From contig NZ_AUXT01000181.1 of NCBI RefSeq assembly GCF_001625595.1, positions 1 through 64,000 on the forward strand: a stretch of DNA of 64,000 nucleotides. The letters are read 5' to 3'. The notes below the pieces were generated by a model. That model had not been told where the DNA came from and searched no databases. It worked only from the letters and a program-made list of their open reading frames with translations. Position numbers and translations under genes: made by a program. The DNA comes from Pseudoalteromonas luteoviolacea NCIMB 1942. Lineage in GTDB: Bacteria; Pseudomonadota; Gammaproteobacteria; Enterobacterales; Alteromonadaceae. Below, in pieces: positions 1-8,700 of the stretch. How positions within the stretch are numbered: the first letter of the stretch is position 1; each line of letters opens with the position of its first letter.

Positions 1-147
1 GAGTCAAACTTGTGAGTCAAAGTAAAGCCGTAGTTTAACGTTATAAACTAACTACTATCTCTTTGGTTTATAGAAGAACTGTAAAACGGTTAAAAGTCAA
101 AACTCAATAAAGATTGGTTAATAGTGTAATTTTCGCTATACTATCAA

Positions 148-161
148 GGAACACATCATAC
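148..161 (-). promoter_or_regulatory. Ter-like replication fork barrier site 1
   Basis: The complementary strand reads GTATGATGTGTTCC, preceded by TTAA. This resembles the E. coli Ter core AGTATGTTGTAACTA. It is one of four near-identical copies upstream of a Tus homologue. In E. coli the blocking face is the AGTATG end, so by analogy this copy stops forks moving leftward, that is from the rep/ori side. Confidence 0.85.
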
Positions 162-308
162 TTAAAATCATTTGAATCACATTCTTCATCACAACCTTCT
201 TAAGCATTTCTTAACAAAATAGATCTACACTGGTCGACTAGCTTCACTATTGGTTTACTTAGATATCAGAAAAATTGAAAGAAGTATTGTTATTGGGTTA
301 TAATATAG

Positions 309-322
309 AGAACACATCATAC
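309..322 (-). promoter_or_regulatory. Ter-like replication fork barrier site 2
   Basis: The complementary strand reads GTATGATGTGTTCT, preceded by TTAAA. It has the same orientation as sites 1 and 4 and is predicted to block leftward forks. The core is identical to the other three copies except for the last base. Confidence 0.85.
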
Positions 323-403
323 TTTAATTACTTAAAATTTAATTTTAAAATCCCAACATATATTTAATTACAAAGCAAACAGCGCACTACTTATTCCTTT
401 TAT

Positions 404-417
404 GTATGATGTGTTCT
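404..417 (+). promoter_or_regulatory. Ter-like site 3, opposite orientation
   Basis: The top strand reads GTATGATGTGTTCT followed by AAC. This is the only copy in this orientation. By the E. coli polarity rule it would stop a fork moving rightward, such as one that had travelled round the replicon and entered from the left edge of this window. Confidence 0.83.
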
Positions 418-484
418 AACTGTTATCCTCTATTGATTATTTAAAGTAGATTGGCGGAAACAAAGATTTTTAGTTATAATTAAA

Positions 485-498
485 GGAACACATCATAC
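485..498 (-). promoter_or_regulatory. Ter-like site 4 overlapping the tus leader
   Basis: The complementary strand reads GTATGATGTGTTCC. The site lies 13 bases before the tus start codon and overlaps the purine-rich AAAGGA at 482-487 in its leader. E. coli TerB similarly overlaps the tus promoter region and allows autorepression. Besides blocking leftward forks, this copy probably lets Tus repress its own gene. Confidence 0.85.
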
Positions 499-511
499 AT
501 AAGTTTATTAT

Positions 512-1381
512 ATGAATACCAAATTTAACTTACGAAGTAACTTCGACTACCTATTCGAACAAATAAATATTTTTTGCGATGAAATTAAAAGTTCGGAAAT
601 TATAAATTGTAATTATTATTTGCTACCTGAAGTCACAGAAGAAGACGAAAAAAAAGCACCTGACAACATAAGTGTTTCAAAAATAACTGGTGATATTGCG
701 CTTGAAAAATGTTTATCCGGTTATAAAGATGTCTTTGTTGGGAATAAAAAAAGTGGAAAAATACTTACGAGACATCCTGGATTAATAGCAATCAATGATC
801 CGAACTTATCTTTAAAGTCACGGATTATTGAAGTAAATAAAGCGAAGAAAAGTTTTAAAGAGTCTATATTAGAAATAAATAACAATGATGCCAGATTTGA
901 AGCGGTCCATAATGCAGTACCAAACCTTATAACGTTAGCAGCCTATCGAAATATCCATTTTGAAGAAACAATCCCCTATTCTGTACGTTTTACATGGATG
1001 AAAAAGCATTCTTCTATTACATTATCTAAAAAAGTAGCACTAGAAATGCTAAATAAATCTTCAGGATATTCAAACCCGCGAGTTATAGATCAACAAAATT
1101 GGATGCAAATAGTTGAGTCAGAAAAACTTAGAGTGGGAAGTCTGAGTGAAAAGAGTAAGTTAAGGATAAAACGTCCAACAAGGGTAACACCAGAAGTAAA
1201 TGTTAGGTTTTCAGCAAAAAATAGATATCACGTAAGTGCAGCACTTCCCTTCATATTACTAAATCCGCAAAGCGAAACGAAACTTGGGGAGCTGCCAAGT
1301 TATAACAGTGCAAATGTCGACGTAAGAAAAAAAGATTATAGTTACTTGATTGAGCGAATTTACTTGGAAAACTTAGACTAA
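512..1381 (+). CDS. tus: Replication terminus site-binding protein (Tus family)
   Basis: This 289-residue protein matches E. coli Tus (309 residues) along its length from memory. Matches include LPEVTEEDE near residue 38, ARFEAVHNAVPNLITLAAYR at 127-146 (E. coli [20 protein letters not shown]), KLRIKRPTRV at 216-225 (E. coli KLKIKRPVKV), and LGELPSYNSANV near 258. Phe129 and His133 correspond to Phe140 and His144 of the E. coli cytosine-lock pocket; the E. coli Gly149 position is Asn138 here. Tus binds Ter sites as a monomer and stops the DnaB helicase from one side only. Four Ter-like sites lie directly upstream, the nearest overlapping the leader. The gene converges on rep. Tus is usually chromosomal near the terminus or on some plasmids; here it sits about 1.3-2 kb from a probable origin. 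Confidence 0.93.
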   Translation: MNTKFNLRSNFDYLFEQINIFCDEIKSSEIINCNYYLLPEVTEEDEKKAPDNISVSKITGDIALEKCLSGYKDVFVGNKKSGKILTRHPGLIAINDPNLSLKSRIIEVNKAKKSFKESILEINNNDARFEAVHNAVPNLITLAAYRNIHFEETIPYSVRFTWMKKHSSITLSKKVALEMLNKSSGYSNPRVIDQQNWMQIVESEKLRVGSLSEKSKLRIKRPTRVTPEVNVRFSAKNRYHVSAALPFILLNPQSETKLGELPSYNSANVDVRKKDYSYLIERIYLENLD

Positions 1382-1396
1382 TATTAGGTATAAAGC

Positions 1397-1432
1397 TTAG
1401 GATAGACAATTTAACATAATTCACTATCCTTT
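1397..1432. terminator. Possible shared terminator between tus and rep
   Basis: The 57-bp gap between the convergent tus and rep genes contains AGGATAG and its complement CTATCCT, separated by an AT-rich loop. T-rich sequence follows on one side. It could form a weak two-way terminator; the long loop makes this uncertain. Confidence 0.4.
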
Positions 1433-1438
1433 AAAATA

Positions 1439-2653
1439 TTACTTTTTCACTATTTCTTCTAGAATATCTTCATCAATTATTTCAGCACTTTCGACAAGTC
1501 TTTTGCCACCTTGAATTTCAATTCGTTTGTTATGTTTATTCAGAGCAAGAATTTCTTCACAAAATTGTGCAGATGGATGCATTTCATATACGTAATCGAT
1601 GATCTTTCCTGATTGCTCATTTTTAACATTTGAAATGTTATATTCTGAAATAGCGCCTTTTTCAATTAAGTCTTTCATTGTCGTAGTCATATCTCTACGA
1701 AGCGCTTTCAACTTGTTGTCGGTAATTTCATCTGAAGAGTATATAGAACCATACTTTTCCATTATCGATAATAATCTAAAATGATAAGTTTTACCTGGGG
1801 CAGCATAACGCCATAAATGATAAAGCCTCAACATCATCCATCGAGACAAACCTCGTTTTAGCTCTTGTGCACTATTAAAGTAGTATCCTTTATACTCTAA
1901 ATTGTCGATCATATTGTGCACAAATGCATTCAAACACGCGACACATTTAATATTGCCTCCCTGTCCTTTTTTACCACTAAAATGTAAAGAAGATAGAAAA
2001 TTCATATTTGACTCATAAAAAGAATCGTCAACATCGCTGTTTTTAGTGTCAGTAGCTCTGTATTTAAAGGACAACTTTGAACCTTGAAGTGCTTCTAATG
2101 ACTCTTTTATTTGCGGATATGGCATTGATTGGCCAACAGCTTTCAACTCTTGCGCCAATTCATTCATTGAGAAAATTACCGCATATTGAATACCGGACTT
2201 AAAATTTATTTTTACAATTTTGCCCTTTGAAGCAAGACGAATTAAAGCTCGTTCTACCTTCTCTTCTCTATCTGAAGGCCAGACAAGATATTCGGTTTCT
2301 TCTCCTTCTTTTTTACTACTTACAACAGCTGGAGTAATCTTAATTTCTCCATCGTATAGAATGCCATCTACCTTTTCAGAAATTCTACGCGTTATAATTG
2401 TTTTTTTAGGAGCTTCTTCTAATGGAAGCTTTTTGTGCCCTGATCGAACAAATCTACCCCAAAGGTCATAATGATTGAAAGTATTTGAGTATGCTCGCAG
2501 GCCATGATTCGTACTTTCTAAAGAAATTCGTACATCTTTGTTGTCTGTAAACAGCGCAAGACTTTCATTATCTATAGCACTTTCAACTCCGTGGATTTGC
2601 CCACGAAGTGAGTCAGGTAGATTATCAACAGAGATGTTTACCTTACGGTTCAT
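1439..2653 (-). CDS. Plasmid-type replication initiator protein (Rep)
   Basis: This 404-residue protein is read as the chromid's replication initiator. The evidence is mostly contextual: it is next to parA-parB and transcribed away from an AT-rich region with GATC-containing repeats and DnaA-box-like sites. The protein has a charged N-terminal third and a basic helical segment, GLSRWMMLRLYHLWRYAAPG, in its second half. That is compatible with the winged-helix DNA-binding domains of iteron-binding Rep proteins, but I cannot assign a named family with certainty. It is shorter than Vibrio RctB (about 660 residues) and does not resemble it. The start at 2653 gives MNRKVNISVDN. Iterons lie 70-160 bp upstream and a 20-bp-arm dyad about 250 bp upstream, which suggests autoregulation. 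The leftward fork from the origin would run through this gene before meeting the Ter sites. Confidence 0.72.
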   Translation of the reverse strand: MNRKVNISVDNLPDSLRGQIHGVESAIDNESLALFTDNKDVRISLESTNHGLRAYSNTFNHYDLWGRFVRSGHKKLPLEEAPKKTIITRRISEKVDGILYDGEIKITPAVVSSKKEGEETEYLVWPSDREEKVERALIRLASKGKIVKINFKSGIQYAVIFSMNELAQELKAVGQSMPYPQIKESLEALQGSKLSFKYRATDTKNSDVDDSFYESNMNFLSSLHFSGKKGQGGNIKCVACLNAFVHNMIDNLEYKGYYFNSAQELKRGLSRWMMLRLYHLWRYAAPGKTYHFRLLSIMEKYGSIYSSDEITDNKLKALRRDMTTTMKDLIEKGAISEYNISNVKNEQSGKIIDYVYEMHPSAQFCEEILALNKHNKRIEIQGGKRLVESAEIIDEDILEEIVKK

Positions 2654-2720
2654 TTTTTTACTTCCAGATTCTTTCGACAGCTAATAACAACACATTCAAA
2701 GGCAAAAGTTAAATAGTTAA

Positions 2721-2809
2721 GTTAGTAAAAAAGTGATCTGAATTCAATTTTTTGCCAAGATCAGTTTTTTACCAACATACAGCAAAATTGGGATCGTTAT
2801 TTTACCAAC
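2721..2809. repeat. Three initiator-type iterons (GATC-N5-TTTAC-YAAC)
   Basis: Copies lie at 2721-2738 (inverted), 2759-2776 and 2792-2809. Each is 18 bp and matches the consensus exactly, with a Dam site at one end. They sit just upstream of rep, so both origin function and rep control are possible. The second and third begin 33 bp apart, about three helical turns. Confidence 0.8.
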
Positions 2810-2904
2810 TAGTTACATAAACAAAGCGATTTAACCACAATTCAACGCAAAACTACCAAAAACAGCTAGATTGATCGGGCTGCTGTGCATAAATGCAATA
2901 CAAA

Positions 2905-2951
2905 TTAGTAAAGATCAGATCTATCTGTAGTATAGATCTGATCTTTACCAA
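2905..2951. promoter_or_regulatory. Long dyad, 20-bp arms, with embedded GATC sites
   Basis: The left arm TTAGTAAAGATCAGATCTAT and the right arm are inverted repeats with one mismatch and a 7-bp spacer. Each arm is a shortened iteron: GATC next to TTTAC-YAA without the usual five-base gap. The form resembles operator versions of Rep sites in iteron plasmids, where Rep dimers repress rep. That function is inferred. Confidence 0.65.
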
Positions 2952-3110
2952 CAAATTGAGACCTATTTTACAAAATTTGTGGATACCTTTAGAGATCTAG
3001 TTAGTATTTTATTGATCTCAAGGCGATGAAATGTTCATAAGTCTGTTGATAACCTGTGATTTAACTAACTGGTCAATTTTTGCTTAGTATATTTGTGATC
3101 TCAATGTAGA

Positions 3111-3127
3111 TAAAGATCGGATCTTTA
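3111..3127. promoter_or_regulatory. Perfect small palindrome with two GATC sites
   Basis: TAAAGATC-G-GATCTTTA is perfectly symmetric around one base. It reuses the GATC/TTTA elements of the iterons in head-to-head form. It lies between the dyad and the AT-rich stretch, about 230 bp before parA, so it could serve either the origin or the par promoter. Confidence 0.5.
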
Positions 3128-3359
3128 CTACGTATTTTGTTGATCTATTAAAATTTAATTTGTTTTTAAAAAACAATGATTTATTGTAATATTCATAACC
3201 CTTAACCTTTATTACCTTAATACTTAACCATATCTAATCTCTTTATTTAATCTTATAGGTAAATTTTAAAGTGACTTTTTAAGATGTCATGCTTTTAATA
3301 TGTTTACGTTTCATTTAATGGACATTATAATAATATGTATCAGGTTAAGGAATATTAGT

Positions 3360-4589
3360 ATGTCTATCAATAGCAATGCTCTTTCTACTTATAAATTGTT
3401 GAAAGCAACAGCAGAGGTTGCCGAAAAATCTCTTGAAGGCCGTATTCAACACTATCGTGCACATTTAAAATCAGAAGATAAAGAGTTGCGTACTTATACC
3501 CAAAAAGCAGCAGCTGATCTTTTAGGTGTCAACAATAGAACGTTGAAAAGGCGCCACGACCAAGGTGATTTTGATCATTTAAGTATCCAGAAAGGCGCGA
3601 ATGGCCATTATGCATATACGCTGAGCAATATTTTCGCAATGGCAGATACTCTAGGGATCAAGTCTGATCATAGATCTGATCAAGACAAGCTCCAGGTTAT
3701 CGTGATAAATAGCTTAAAAGGCGGTTGTGGCAAAACGACTTCGCTTGTTAATTTGGCTGCTGCATTGGCTACAACTAACATCAAGCGCTATCGAATCGGG
3801 ATAATCGATCTCGATCCTCAAGGATCTTCTTCTAGCTTTTTTCCTTCAGATGATCACGAGCCGATAACTGTTGGAGACTTGATGCGGGATTGTATCGAAT
3901 TAGAAGAAGGAGAAACTTGGCCACAGCTAGTTTCGGAGTCGTTTCAAAAAACGCATATTCCAAATATTCGTTTTCTACCATCAGGTATGGATGATTTTTA
4001 CTTTGAGCACGAAACAGCAACGGAATTAAAAGAATCTTCTGGTTATGATCAAACAAGACATTATCATAAGCTTAAAGAGCGTGTCATAGAGCCAGTTCAG
4101 GATGAGTTTGATTTAATTTTGATAGACACAGCGCCTTCATTGAATTTTATGTTCTACAACGCGCTCATGGCCTCTACAGCAATGCTGATTCCAGTTCACC
4201 CAGAAGCTGTAGATTTTGATGCGAATAATAAATACCTAAAACGTTTGGGTGAAATTTATCACACCGTAGCAGCATTAGGTCACGAAGGCTGGGATTTTAT
4301 GCAGTTCCTCGTTACTAACTATGTAAAAGGTAATCACTCACAAAGAGATATTGTTAAAGACGTAAGAACTGCTTTTGGACGTCAGGTAATGAGTTACCCG
4401 ATTAACCATAGCTCAGCAATTACAGCTAGTTCTTCTTCTTTTAATACCATTTTCGATCAAAAAACGTCTGATTCACTCGCAAGCAGAGAGTCTTTGCTTA
4501 AATCACAAGAAAATATCAAAGATGTTGTTGATGAATTAGAAATGCTAATACGCTCCAATTGGGTATCTACCCAATCAAGTTTAGACTAA
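3360..4589 (+). CDS. parA: ParA-type partition ATPase with N-terminal helix-turn-helix
   Basis: This is a 409-residue Walker-type ATPase for segregating the replicon. A helix-turn-helix-like segment (TQKAAADLLGVNNRTLKRR, about residues 47-65) precedes the deviant Walker A box KGGCGKTT at 120-127. A Walker A' region follows (IGIIDLDPQGSS), then LILIDTAPS. The long N-terminal DNA-binding domain marks it as P1/P7-like type Ia, whose ParA also represses the par operon. I chose the ATG at 3360 because AAGGA lies eight bases upstream; the in-frame ATG at 3300 would add 20 residues without a ribosome site. parB follows after 18 bases. The internal sequence TGATCATAGATCTGATCA at 3664-3681 is near-palindromic, of unknown meaning. 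Confidence 0.92.
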   Translation: MSINSNALSTYKLLKATAEVAEKSLEGRIQHYRAHLKSEDKELRTYTQKAAADLLGVNNRTLKRRHDQGDFDHLSIQKGANGHYAYTLSNIFAMADTLGIKSDHRSDQDKLQVIVINSLKGGCGKTTSLVNLAAALATTNIKRYRIGIIDLDPQGSSSSFFPSDDHEPITVGDLMRDCIELEEGETWPQLVSESFQKTHIPNIRFLPSGMDDFYFEHETATELKESSGYDQTRHYHKLKERVIEPVQDEFDLILIDTAPSLNFMFYNALMASTAMLIPVHPEAVDFDANNKYLKRLGEIYHTVAALGHEGWDFMQFLVTNYVKGNHSQRDIVKDVRTAFGRQVMSYPINHSSAITASSSSFNTIFDQKTSDSLASRESLLKSQENIKDVVDELEMLIRSNWVSTQSSLD

Positions 4590-4607
4590 TAGAATACAGG
4601 CTAAAAT

Positions 4608-5573
4608 ATGGCTAGAAAACGTAAAAACGATACACGAATAGACCCTTTTGCAACACCTGTAGAAAGTAGTAGTCTAGATGACTTATTGGGACAAGCGTCT
4701 GCAGGTCAAGAGGTTATAATGCCAGCACCTAGTGATCCAAATCGTCAGATAAAACTGATCTGTAAAGTGATCCCTTGGCAAGATATAGAGATAGAAACGT
4801 CCGTTTACGGAAAAAACCGTCGTGAACAGTCTTTGCTAAATGAAAAATCAGTAACGGATATATTACCAGCGATACAAGAAGATGGTAGGAATATGCATCC
4901 AGCGCTATGCTGGAAACAAGGTACATCTTTGCTTGTGCTTTCTGGCTCAAGGCGTCGCAAGGCATGTTTGCTTGCCAAGGCTAACTATGTGGTTTTTAGC
5001 TCAGAGGACTTTACAGAAGAGGACGCTAAAGCGCTTGCTGTATCTTCAGATCAATACATAGCGCCAAGTCTCTGGGAGCTTGGTAAAGCTTACGTACAAA
5101 CACGTAAAAAACTACAAGACAGCGGTAAAAAAGGCTCATATAGAGAGATTGCTGGATTAGAAGGGGTTTCTCATACCGCAGTTGCTGATTCAATTAAGGC
5201 CTTTGAGCAGATTGACAGGGAAATTGTCCTAATGTATCCGACTCCTAATCATTTGGGGCGAGAAGTAGCGAAAAAATTAATCGGCGCATTGAAAGATAGT
5301 CCTGAACAGTTTGCAAGCAAAGTGTCTGGTTTGGCTCATGCAGAGTTTCAAAATGAAGCTATGAGTGACGAAAAGCGTGCGATAGAGATTACCAAATACC
5401 TGACGACCTTTGAAGCAGAAACTTATAACCGAAATGAATGCTTGCTAGAAAATAAGTTTGTCAAAGTGCAACGGAGCATTAATTCTGGTGCCGTTACCGT
5501 GAAAATAGATGATAAGGTACTGACTGATAAGCGCTTAGAACAATTGCAAAAATTGTTAAACAGTTTTAATTAA
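4608..5573 (+). CDS. parB: ParB-type centromere-binding partition protein
   Basis: This 321-residue protein is the partner of the upstream ParA. The N-terminal region contains the ParB-family signature around GSRRRKACLLAKA (about residues 107-119), used for CTP-dependent sliding in many ParBs. A helix-turn-helix follows at YREIAGLEGVSHTAVADSIK (about 177-196). The C-terminal 60 residues are rich in charged residues and probably dimerise. The order parA-parB with an 18-base gap is the usual partition operon. A 9-bp-arm inverted repeat just after the stop (5581-5600) is a candidate parS site or terminator. Confidence 0.9.
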   Translation: MARKRKNDTRIDPFATPVESSSLDDLLGQASAGQEVIMPAPSDPNRQIKLICKVIPWQDIEIETSVYGKNRREQSLLNEKSVTDILPAIQEDGRNMHPALCWKQGTSLLVLSGSRRRKACLLAKANYVVFSSEDFTEEDAKALAVSSDQYIAPSLWELGKAYVQTRKKLQDSGKKGSYREIAGLEGVSHTAVADSIKAFEQIDREIVLMYPTPNHLGREVAKKLIGALKDSPEQFASKVSGLAHAEFQNEAMSDEKRAIEITKYLTTFEAETYNRNECLLENKFVKVQRSINSGAVTVKIDDKVLTDKRLEQLQKLLNSFN

Positions 5574-5580
5574 ATTGTTG

Positions 5581-5600
5581 TGGCCTAGAGATCTAGGCCA
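5581..5600. repeat. Inverted repeat after parB: candidate parS or terminator
   Basis: TGGCCTAGA-GA-TCTAGGCCA is a perfect 9-bp-arm palindrome starting seven bases after the parB stop. A T-run occurs only further on (TGCATATGCCTTTTTC), so a terminator is possible but not typical. Type Ia par loci usually carry parS just downstream of parB, which fits. Confidence 0.5.
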
Positions 5601-5719
5601 TGCATATGCCTTTTTCACATCCAACCAGTCAGTTTTTCCTAATTTTGTGGGCTTTTCCTCTTTAGCTCAAAACCGTAATTTCATATACTGGTCTTTTACG
5701 TCTTGTTACTTGTTAAAAA

Positions 5720-8700
5720 ATGTCCTCGCAGTTATCTAAAGAGCAGCTATTAGCTTTATTTGAAGAAATTAAACAGGAACAGTCTTCACAGTTTCCGTTA
5801 TCAGAGCGCTTTCTTAAGCAGTATTTTAGTTCTGCTATGTTGGCCAAGGCAAAAGAGTATCTGAATGATGATCAGATCTGCTTTTTGGAACATACCGATG
5901 ACTTTTCGCGGATTGACGCACAAGTATTAGGGAATTATGGAAATACCTTTACCCAGCATATAAAAATTGAGCAAATCAAGGGGACCCCTTCCGTCGAAGC
6001 TCAATGCTCCTGTTCAAATAATGCAAAATGTCGTCATATAGCAGCTGTTTTACTGAAACTTAAAGTAGAGCATTCTGGTGGCTTTGGTGAGTCTTTCATT
6101 GTAAATGATTGGTTTAATGAGTTGTCTTTGTTACAACAAGCAACCGATTTAAACGCTGCAAATGTACTGTTATTTGTACTAGAGCACCGTGGTAATGAAT
6201 TACTTGTAAATCCAAAAATGTCTCCTCACAAACCTGATGGACATTATCCGTTAGGCCGAGCGCTAACCGAAAAGCAATTAAACGCTCATGTTCCACCCAA
6301 AGACATATTAGAGAGTGACTATAAGCTGTTCAGTTGGGTTCGTTCTCAAAATACACCTGGTCACTTTGAGCTATCAGGTAGTTGGGGATTTGCAGCACTA
6401 CAGCAGCTTGTAGCTACAAAACGGTGTTTTTACGGGAATAGTCGTAAGCCATTGCAATTTGGTCATATGCAACACTTAGACTTTACTTGGCAGGTTGAAA
6501 AGGACACCTTTAAGCTCGAGAGTAAATTAACGGGTGTTGAGCAGTGGCTTTTAATTAAGTCTGATCCGCCGGTTTATTTAGATACAGAAAGTATGTTGCT
6601 TGGGCGAATAGAGTCAGAGTTAAGCGCATCTGAGATTGCACATCTGCAAACCATGCCGAGCATTCAAAAAGACAAAATCGAGGCTGTGATTAAGCGTTTT
6701 CAAGACATATTTGCTGATAACGTTATTCCGCCTCCAAGTGGTTATGAACGGCTGTTGGATAAAAACAAATTAGTTGCAAAGCTTGGTGTGACTGAGGGCG
6801 AATTTAAACATTTAGCGCTGTCTCTGTTTGAATCTCAAACTAAATATTCGACTGAAAAGCAACTTAATCGGTGCGAGAAAATGTTGCTAGGCCTTGGCTT
6901 TGAAGCTCAAGGCGACGGATTTAGGTTACCGGTCGAAGACGAAGTAGCATACCACTGGTACAACTGTGAGGTGCGTCCTTACTTGCAGCGTAAGATGTGG
7001 CAAGTTGACGAAATTCAGCAAACCAAAAAAGTCCAAGTACCAAAAGTTACGTTACAACTGAAGCGTGACAAGAAACATCATGTCATCGGCAAAGTTATGT
7101 TTGATGATAAATTGATATTGCTTGATTGGGACAAAGTTCCTAATCACGAAGTAAACTCTATTGCGAACGTATTTCAATATGTTCAAATTGCTGAGCAGTA
7201 CTACGCTATTTCAAAAAATATGTATGAAGAGCTTCTGCTTTTAAAGTCGCGTTTTAGTTATTACTTGTCGAGCTCTCAGTTCAAATTTCCGCTGTCATAT
7301 GCGAAAAAACTTTTTGAATTGGATGCCGTAGAAAGTGTCTCTGACGATGAACGATTGCTTGATTACCTTGGAGAGTTAAACAAACCAGTAAATGAAGATG
7401 CATCATTACTGGGAGCGAGCAATGACAGGTTTACGCTAAGAGATTATCAGCTGCAAGGCGTGAACTGGCTTAAGTTCTTGAACCGCCATCAGTTAGGAGG
7501 AATTCTAGCTGACGATATGGGACTAGGTAAAACCCTACAGGTGATCGCCTACTTTATTTCACAACACAATACGTTGGTAACTAAACCCTCTTTGATTGTA
7601 TGTCCAACTTCTTTGGTAGGTAACTGGCAAAATGAGTTTAAACGATTTGCACCGCATTTACCGGTTTTAACGGTTCACGGTAGTAACCGTGATAAACAAC
7701 TGAATCAAGTTTCACAAGCCCGTTTTATTATAACTACATACCCTTTATTGAAACGCGATTTGGCGCACTACTCTGAGCTACATTTCGACTCGATTGTATT
7801 AGATGAAGCGCAATACATTAAAAATGAAACTGCGCAGATCTCTAAGTGTGTTAAACAATTAGGTGCTGAATTCAAGCTGTGTTTAAGTGGTACTCCTGTT
7901 GAAAACAACTTAATGGAGCTTAAGTCACTATTGGATTTCGTAATGCCTGATGTATTGGGTACAAAGCAACAATTTAAACAGTACTTTCAAATTCCTATTG
8001 AAAAGGAACGTGACAGTCGCAAGGCGAAAGAGCTGCAATCTTTGATAGCGCCGTTTATATTACGAAGAACCAAGTCTGAGGTTGTACGAGAACTACCTGC
8101 AAAGACTGAGCTCATTAAAAAGTTAGAGTTTAGCTCAGAGCAAGCCACATTGTATCAACACGTGCAGAGCCAAATTGAATCGAGTTTAATTGACTTGTTC
8201 AAAGAACAAGGCGTTGAAAGCAGTAAGCTTGCCTTTTTAGATGCTTTGTTAAAGTTAAGACAGATTTGCTGTCATCCTAGGTTGGTCGACAAAGGCACTG
8301 AATATTTAGAGAGCGCAAAATTTAAATGGCTAGGGGCACACTTACCAATACTGCTTGAAGAAGGACGCAAAATAATCATATTTAGCCAGTTTACGACCGT
8401 GCTAGATATGATCTCTAAACTTTGTGATGATAAGAATATTCCATTTACGATGCTGACAGGACAAACAAGGCAGCGAGATAAAGCCATTGCAAGGTTTACA
8501 GAGGGTGAAGTCGATGTGTTCTTAATTTCGCTTAAAGCGGGTGGAACGGGCCTTAATTTGACTCAAGCTGATACGGTTATTCATTTTGACCCTTGGTGGA
8601 ACCCAGCGGTCGAAAATCAAGCCACAGATCGTGCCTATAGAATTGGTCAGGATAAACCTGTATTTGTCTATAAGTTAATTGTAGCAAACTCGATAGAGCA

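Larger units (their letters stand above)
2660..3340. other. Probable replication origin (ori2) between rep and parA
   Basis: This is the roughly 700-bp gene-free region between the divergent rep and parA genes. It holds three matches to GATC-N5-TTTAC-YAAC (2721-2738 inverted, 2759-2776, 2792-2809), a 20-bp-arm dyad at 2905-2951 and a short palindrome at 3111-3127. It also holds three DnaA-box-like 9-mers: the complement of TGTGCATAA at 2884-2892 fits TTWTNCACA, and TGTGGATAC at 2978-2986 and TGTTGATAA at 3044-3052 each differ by one base from the strict box. The stretch from 3140 to 3330 is very AT-rich and could be the unwinding element. The combination matches iteron-type plasmid origins; which strand opens first cannot be told. 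Confidence 0.7.

Noticed and set aside
1-511. CRISPR array from the four 14-bp repeats
   Set aside because: Repeats are too short, spacing is uneven and one is inverted; they fit Ter sites next to tus.
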